A stretch of 9,114 bases of DNA, taken from NCBI GenBank assembly GCA_023251595.1, contig JAHEYM010000138.1, positions 1-9,114 on the forward strand, written 5' to 3'. Below the pieces are notes generated by a model. It made no database searches, had not been told where the DNA came from, and was given only the letters and a program-made list of their open reading frames with translations. The DNA comes from Bacteroidota bacterium (lineage in GTDB: Bacteria > Bacteroidota > Bacteroidia > AKYH767-A > JABDAW01). The translations under genes were made by a program, and so were the position numbers. How positions within the stretch are numbered: position 1 is the stretch's first letter; each line of letters starts with the position of its first letter. This document shows positions 6,301-9,114 of the stretch, one piece after another.

Positions 6301-7723
6301 ATGCACTGAACCGGCTCATATTCAACGTCTGAACAATTTAAACAAGGCATTGCAGGATTGGCTCAAAGTCAATAAAGAAAAAGTGATGAGCGAATTTGAA
6401 GGATCAGATGACGAACTGCTTGAAGCATTTATCAACCTGGCGAATAACAGAAGAGAATCAATACTGGAAGAAATAAAAGGCTTCCGGAATTTCGAGCATC
6501 CGTGGCCAACGTTTTCGGTTGACGCAGAAAGGGAGTTGCAAAAAATTGTAGTTTCTCATAAGCCGAAAGATAAACTCTTATTTCAGAGTGATCAAAAAGG
6601 AGGAGAGCCATCCCGAAAAAGGATACTCAGAATTCGGGGTGAGCTTCATGAAGGAACATTATATGGCTTAAGTGATGGAAAGGAATCGTATAGAATTAAA
6701 CTGTCGAAACTCGCCGGAAAACAATTCGCGACAGAGAAAACTATTGAAAAAATAATCGATCCTGTAATCAAGGCTACGATCAAAGCTCATTTAAGTAACT
6801 ATCATGGAAATAAAACCGAAGCATTCTCCGCAGAAGGTATAAATGACCTGAATAAAACAAGAAAAATTCCAATTAATGGATTTAAAATTTTTTACAAAGA
6901 CCAATCCGAAAAATATAACCTTACGAAACTTGGAGCGAACAGATTTGACGATCAACAATTCAATAAGATATTAGCTAGAATACTCGATGAAGGTATTCGG
7001 CAGAAATTGGTATCTCACCTGGACGTACATGGTGGGGATTTAAGGAGTGCATTCTCAGCCGAAGGGATGAATGAATTTAACAAAGAGAATAATCCGCCAT
7101 TAAAAACCATCAAGCTAAAGGCAACCGAGAATGACGATGAGGAAGATATTGCGCTGTCACTACTTCAATTAACAAGAAAAAGCAGCTACAATAATAAATT
7201 ATTGGTTTCTACCGGAAGTAATTACGCTTTCGTGGTTTTAGAAAAAGACGGCAAGAGGCATTTCGACGAAATAAGTTTTTTTGATGCTGCCAAGCTCGCC
7301 AATCAAGCTATAAAAACAGGAGTTCGCACAGTAACCAGCGTTATCCGACAACACTTCGAAAACCAACATCCCGAATCAAAACTGCTTTTTATTTTAAAAC
7401 AAAATTATATCGTTTATCTGCTTCAACCTAATGAAGAATTAATCACCAACCCCGCAGAGCCCGGTTATAAAAATTATTGGCAGAATAAAAAGTTGAGATC
7501 TGAAAACATTTATGTCGTAGTTAAATTCAGCGGTAAACAGATCTACTTTCTGAAACACAATATAGCTAAACCAATTGCTAATAAAATTGAATTTGGAAGT
7601 CAAAACTGTTATGAGATAGTGAATGGTATTTCAATAAAGGGAGCTTGCATAAAAATAAATGTTGACAGACTCGGTAACTTATCACCAATAGAAAATGATA
7701 AAGAAAACGCTTTATTTCGGTAA
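3359..7723 (+). CDS. cas9: CRISPR-associated endonuclease Cas9, type II-C
   Basis: RNA-guided DNA endonuclease of 1454 residues. RuvC-I opens the protein (LGLDIGTNSIGWALID, Asp8). An Arg-rich bridge helix follows at about 52-85 (NATRRMARSIRRMGKRY). A recognition lobe spans about 90-690, including a strand-rich insertion at about 170-270. RuvC-II has Glu707 in IRVELAREL. The HNH domain lies at about 760-870, with YDIDHIIPKS (Asp813, His814) and Asn837 at the third catalytic position. RuvC-III has RHHALDAL (His973, Asp976). The C-terminal WED/PAM-interacting region of about 1040-1454 contains a tandem duplication with 76-residue spacing. All catalytic residues are present, so both nuclease sites should work. 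The length is well above NmeCas9 (1082) but normal for large Bacteroidota II-C proteins. The start is fixed by RuvC-I; no Shine-Dalgarno box is visible, only A-rich sequence. The 3' end overlaps cas1 by 29 bases. PAM preference cannot be read from the sequence. Confidence 0.98.
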   Translation: MKKILGLDIGTNSIGWALIDKEDGQIVGMGSRIVPMGAEVSEFEKGNPQTKNATRRMARSIRRMGKRYKTRRNKLLYILYRLGMLHSQFQFSKPFSDPEKIQKVNLLPIRRKTSQLNSLDLIKLKVKALNEKINLEEFGRIIFNYNQLRGYSGGGNDDEIELAEDLNEEKGNLKFEKITQTVRILSEPIKLQLKKKGKDVFELEVESDGDIYKGETNLNTLKTGDEVELQIIIRRNKGGDVSSIFFSVPSKTNWRKSMEELEDEFNKYAEETGREYFLCEYFLQKLQEKPTYRLRNKVILRKRYQAEFDAIWNTQLKYNPDFKRLTEDKILLDSISNFIFPGNNPEHKQKEYRGIANEKGLKYLIRDQIIYFQRELRDQSDLIGFCRYEKDQKVLAKSHPIFQEFKIWEQINKLSINSKIHSGTKKNGEIKYEYHDVPVNHELKAWLFDELQKKKELSAKGVYSKLERDGVIMRNESFLNGIHRDAKLKGNETLIFLKNQLKDWFDKLRLNEPENLTRFWDLLYNGKGNEYDLESDRCKNIRSFILENYGEVSELDKLTIRFSKIKFARSYASLSLKAIVKILPLMRASNYFDPDLPLDIHDTVSRLINEIQIDPFLKSVQELLEKHQVEQLTRGGMQSTYAAIIVYGKHTAENFSGNEMLSPGMIKHLPVGQLRNPLAEQMINETLKMVKEIWSHYHIKPDEIRVELARELKNSAQERDKIYKAGEANRKTNERIKTRLNELNKETSLGNIERYRLWSMQAIETFPFSNSKEPTPSELEKMKLWEEQKCLSPYTGQPIPLSKLFDHGIYDIDHIIPKSRYFDDSQTNKVICERSVNIDKGNRTSWEYFETGSTTEKLFSKDNFIDHINKNFHGRKRKNLLATQIPQDAISRQLKDTQYISIKVREELSKIVGSESVKTTTGGITDYLRHHWGLTAKFKELTQERFEKTFAMIKDDEIKSNIKWSKRFDHRHHALDALIIACTEPAHIQRLNNLNKALQDWLKVNKEKVMSEFEGSDDELLEAFINLANNRRESILEEIKGFRNFEHPWPTFSVDAERELQKIVVSHKPKDKLLFQSDQKGGEPSRKRILRIRGELHEGTLYGLSDGKESYRIKLSKLAGKQFATEKTIEKIIDPVIKATIKAHLSNYHGNKTEAFSAEGINDLNKTRKIPINGFKIFYKDQSEKYNLTKLGANRFDDQQFNKILARILDEGIRQKLVSHLDVHGGDLRSAFSAEGMNEFNKENNPPLKTIKLKATENDDEEDIALSLLQLTRKSSYNNKLLVSTGSNYAFVVLEKDGKRHFDEISFFDAAKLANQAIKTGVRTVTSVIRQHFENQHPESKLLFILKQNYIVYLLQPNEELITNPAEPGYKNYWQNKKLRSENIYVVVKFSGKQIYFLKHNIAKPIANKIEFGSQNCYEIVNGISIKGACIKINVDRLGNLSPIENDKENALFR
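6737..7192 (+). repeat. Tandem duplication inside the Cas9 C-terminal region (2 x 76 codons)
   Basis: Residues 1127-1202 and 1203-1278 align without gaps through their first 40 positions. Shared landmarks are I(I/L)D..I near the start, HL at 1144 and 1220, AFSAEG at 1155-1160 and 1231-1236, then N, NK and a proline before a K-hydrophobic strand. The DNA has diverged strongly (most third positions differ in the AFSAEG codons), so the duplication is old or the two copies are under separate selection. Boundaries are approximate. Confidence 0.55.
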
Positions 7724-8639
7724 TCCCTCCTACCTTTCACTTCAAAACGGACAACTTTCAGTTCGACTTCCGGAAGTTGAAAAGAATGAGACACTTTCAG
7801 AACAATTCAAAAAACAAGCAGTCGCAACCATCCCCGTCGAGGATATCGGAGTTGTGGTTTTAGATGAGAAGCAAATTACGATTACTCAGGCGTTGCTCGC
7901 TGCTTTGATTGAAAATAATGTCGCTATTATTGCCTGCGATGCAACTCATCATCCTTCAGGACTCATGATGCCTCTTTCTATGCACACCATACAGAACGAA
8001 AGGTTTCGGGCACAAATCGAATCGAGCGAACCGCTTAAAAAACAATTATGGCAACAAACGGTCGATGCAAAAATCCGCAATCAAGCCGATCTTCTTCGAC
8101 AAAAGGGAATCGATACCAATAACATGATTTATTGGGCAAAGAGTGTGAAATCGGGTGATCCGGATAATTACGAAGCAAGAGCAGCTGCTTTTTATTGGAA
8201 AAATCTTTTTAATACTATTCCGGATTTCACAAGAGGTAGACACGATCTACCACCAAATAACATTCTGAACTATGGATATGCAATTCTCCGAGCCATAGTT
8301 GCTCGAGGATTGGTCGGTTCAGGTCTTCTCCCCACGTTAGGCATTCACCACACAAACAGGTACAATGCATATTGTCTTGCTGACGATATCATGGAGCCAT
8401 ATCGGCCGTTTGTAGATAAATTAGTATGTGATTTCATTGCAGTCCACGGAATTCCTGAAAAACTAGAGACAAAACACAAAAAAGAGATGTTGGTAATCCC
8501 TGTTCTTGAAATTACAATCGAATCAGAATGTTCACCCCTAATGGTAGGATTACAACGTACAACCGCCTCGCTTGCCAAATGTTATGAGGGAAGAGCAAGA
8601 AAAATAATCTATCCCGAGTTACTCCATGATTCTAAATGA
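7695..8639 (+). CDS. cas1: CRISPR-associated endonuclease Cas1, type II-C
   Basis: Integrase of spacer acquisition; it forms a complex with Cas2 that inserts new spacers at the array. At 314 residues it is of normal length for type II. The N-terminal beta-rich dimerisation domain begins MIKKTLYFGNPSYLSLQNGQL and includes the DIGVVVLDEKQITIT segment. The helical catalytic domain carries the three expected metal-binding positions: Glu160 in NYEARAAAFYW, His218/His219 in LPTLGIHH, and Glu234 in LADDIMEPYRP. The ATG at 7695 lies inside the end of cas9 (29-base overlap) and the 3' end overlaps cas2 by 14 bases, which points to one translationally coupled operon. Nothing indicates damage. Confidence 0.98.
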   Translation: MIKKTLYFGNPSYLSLQNGQLSVRLPEVEKNETLSEQFKKQAVATIPVEDIGVVVLDEKQITITQALLAALIENNVAIIACDATHHPSGLMMPLSMHTIQNERFRAQIESSEPLKKQLWQQTVDAKIRNQADLLRQKGIDTNNMIYWAKSVKSGDPDNYEARAAAFYWKNLFNTIPDFTRGRHDLPPNNILNYGYAILRAIVARGLVGSGLLPTLGIHHTNRYNAYCLADDIMEPYRPFVDKLVCDFIAVHGIPEKLETKHKKEMLVIPVLEITIESECSPLMVGLQRTTASLAKCYEGRARKIIYPELLHDSK

Positions 8640-8955
8640 GTATCGTATCTTGTGGATCCTTGTATTTTACGACCTACCGACCGAAACTAGGAAGCAACGC
8701 AAAGTCGCAGCCAGATTCCGGAAGGAAATAATGGGAAATGGATTCACAATGTTTCAGTTTTCCATCTATGTGAGACACTGCGCAAGTCGTGAGAACATGG
8801 AGGTTCACGCAAAAAGGGTTCGAGGTCTGCTACCAGAGATCGGGCACATTGGAATACTGACTATCACTGATAAACAATTCGGAATGATGGAGATTTTTTA
8901 TGGTAAGAAATTGGCGGAAAGACCTGACACTCCTCAACAATTGGAGCTATTCTGA
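8626..8955 (+). CDS. cas2: CRISPR-associated protein Cas2, type II-C
   Basis: Structural partner of Cas1 in spacer integration; it works as a dimer with a ferredoxin-like fold. The 109 residues carry the hallmark N-terminal strand with Asp16 (WILVFYDLP), then FQFSIYVRHCASRENMEVH, the ITDKQFG motif, and the C-terminal tail PQQLELF that is typical of the type II-C subgroup. The ATG at 8626 lies within cas1. It is the last gene of the operon: no csn2 or cas4 follows, which together with the Cas9 type supports subtype II-C. The CRISPR repeat begins 111 bases after its stop. Confidence 0.97.
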   Translation: MILNEYRILWILVFYDLPTETRKQRKVAARFRKEIMGNGFTMFQFSIYVRHCASRENMEVHAKRVRGLLPEIGHIGILTITDKQFGMMEIFYGKKLAERPDTPQQLELF

Positions 8956-9066
8956 CAGAAAACTAAAAAACTCCAGAAGTCTAAACAACTGAGGATTTTG
9001 AGTACCGATTTTTTTATCCTATTTTTCCACATAACTCTTTGATTCTGAATACATAACGCTATGATG
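8956..9066. other. AT-rich spacer between cas2 and the CRISPR array (array flank)
   Basis: No gene is visible. The stretch is AT-rich, with a T7 run at 9009-9015 preceded by a weak imperfect stem (CTCCAG at 8971-8976 against CTGAG at 8989-8993), which could end the cas operon. Because crRNA is transcribed leftward, this side is the transcriptional 3' end of the array. Whether it is an inert trailer or the side where new spacers enter cannot be decided from one repeat. Confidence 0.45.
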
Positions 9067-9114
9067 TGTTTTTATCAGTAGGTCAAAGATACAGTCTGAG
9101 AGCGAATCACAACA
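9067..9114 (-). CRISPR. First CRISPR repeat (type II-C, about 47 bases) at the window edge
   Basis: On the minus strand this begins GTTGTGATTCGCTCTCAGAC at 9113 and runs to about 9067. It has the layout of the 47-base repeats I recall from Bacteroidota II-C arrays (GTTGTGAT..., TATCTTTG in the middle, A-rich end). Independent support comes from the tracrRNA anti-repeat at 3298-3321, which pairs with its first 23 bases at 20 of 21 aligned positions. Only one copy is in view, and the base at 9114 would be the first spacer base. The left boundary is set by comparison with the recalled family length, so it may shift by a few bases. Confidence 0.85.
9084..9113 (-). promoter_or_regulatory. Promoter-like element inside the CRISPR repeat
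   Basis: TATCTTTG (minus strand, 9091-9084) is a perfect match to the Bacteroidota -7 consensus TAnnTTTG. GTTG at the repeat's first bases (9113-9110) lies 18 bases upstream, where a -33 element is expected. Transcription would start in the last 10-15 bases of the repeat and run into the next spacer on that strand. Each repeat could therefore drive its own crRNA, as shown for Neisseria type II-C arrays. Here this is inference from sequence match. Confidence 0.4.

Noticed and set aside
8636..8638. ATG overlapping the cas1 stop codon (ATGA) as the cas2 start
   Set aside because: It is not in the cas2 reading frame; the in-frame ATG at 8626 gives the expected N-terminus with Asp16.
8956..9066. 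Additional degenerate CRISPR repeat between cas2 and the first repeat
   Set aside because: Only short matches (CTTTGA, near 9038) are present; the diagnostic GTTGTGAT and the TATCTTTG box are absent.

Overview
The window looks like chromosomal DNA from a member of the Bacteroidota/Ignavibacteriota group. The grounds are a GH92 glycosidase with a hexosaminidase-type C-terminal module and an F5/8C module, start codons with A-rich upstream sequence instead of Shine-Dalgarno boxes, promoter-like sequences matching the Bacteroidota -33/-7 pattern (TTTG ... TAnnTTTG), and a CRISPR repeat of the long 'GTTGTGAT' class typical of Bacteroidota type II-C systems. I cannot name the species.

Left part (1-2114): the 3' two-thirds or so of a GH92 alpha-mannosidase gene, whose start lies outside the window. 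It ends at a bidirectional terminator (2021-2050), followed by a GC-rich imperfect hairpin with a REP-like loop (2052-2111). Middle (2115-2720, minus strand): a small gene for a helical plus fibronectin-III-like protein of unknown function, visibly richer in G+C than its neighbours. A gene-free stretch of about 510 bases follows (2721-3230). It is AT-rich on its right side and holds small hairpins and one weak CRISPR-repeat-like segment.

Right part (about 3176-9114): a complete type II-C CRISPR-Cas locus. A minus-strand tracrRNA (about 3322 down to 3234), with recognisable anti-repeat, nexus hairpin, terminator and promoter, lies directly upstream of and divergent from cas9. The genes cas9 (1454 codons), cas1 and cas2 run on the plus strand, each overlapping the next, with no csn2 or cas4. 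The first CRISPR repeat lies at 9067-9113 at the window edge, and the array continues beyond it. Repeat and anti-repeat pair well (20 of 21 aligned positions around one small internal loop), which fixes crRNA transcription on the minus strand, toward cas2.

Cas1-Cas2 would insert spacers. The array would give crRNAs that pair with the tracrRNA and load Cas9 for DNA cleavage. All six RuvC and HNH catalytic positions I checked are intact, so the system looks functional. It is a known type, not a new system. The points worth a closer look are a tandem duplication in the Cas9 C-terminal region, a -7 promoter box embedded in the CRISPR repeat with an oppositely oriented box at the matching place in the tracrRNA locus, and a possible cas9 mRNA leader antisense to the whole tracrRNA.
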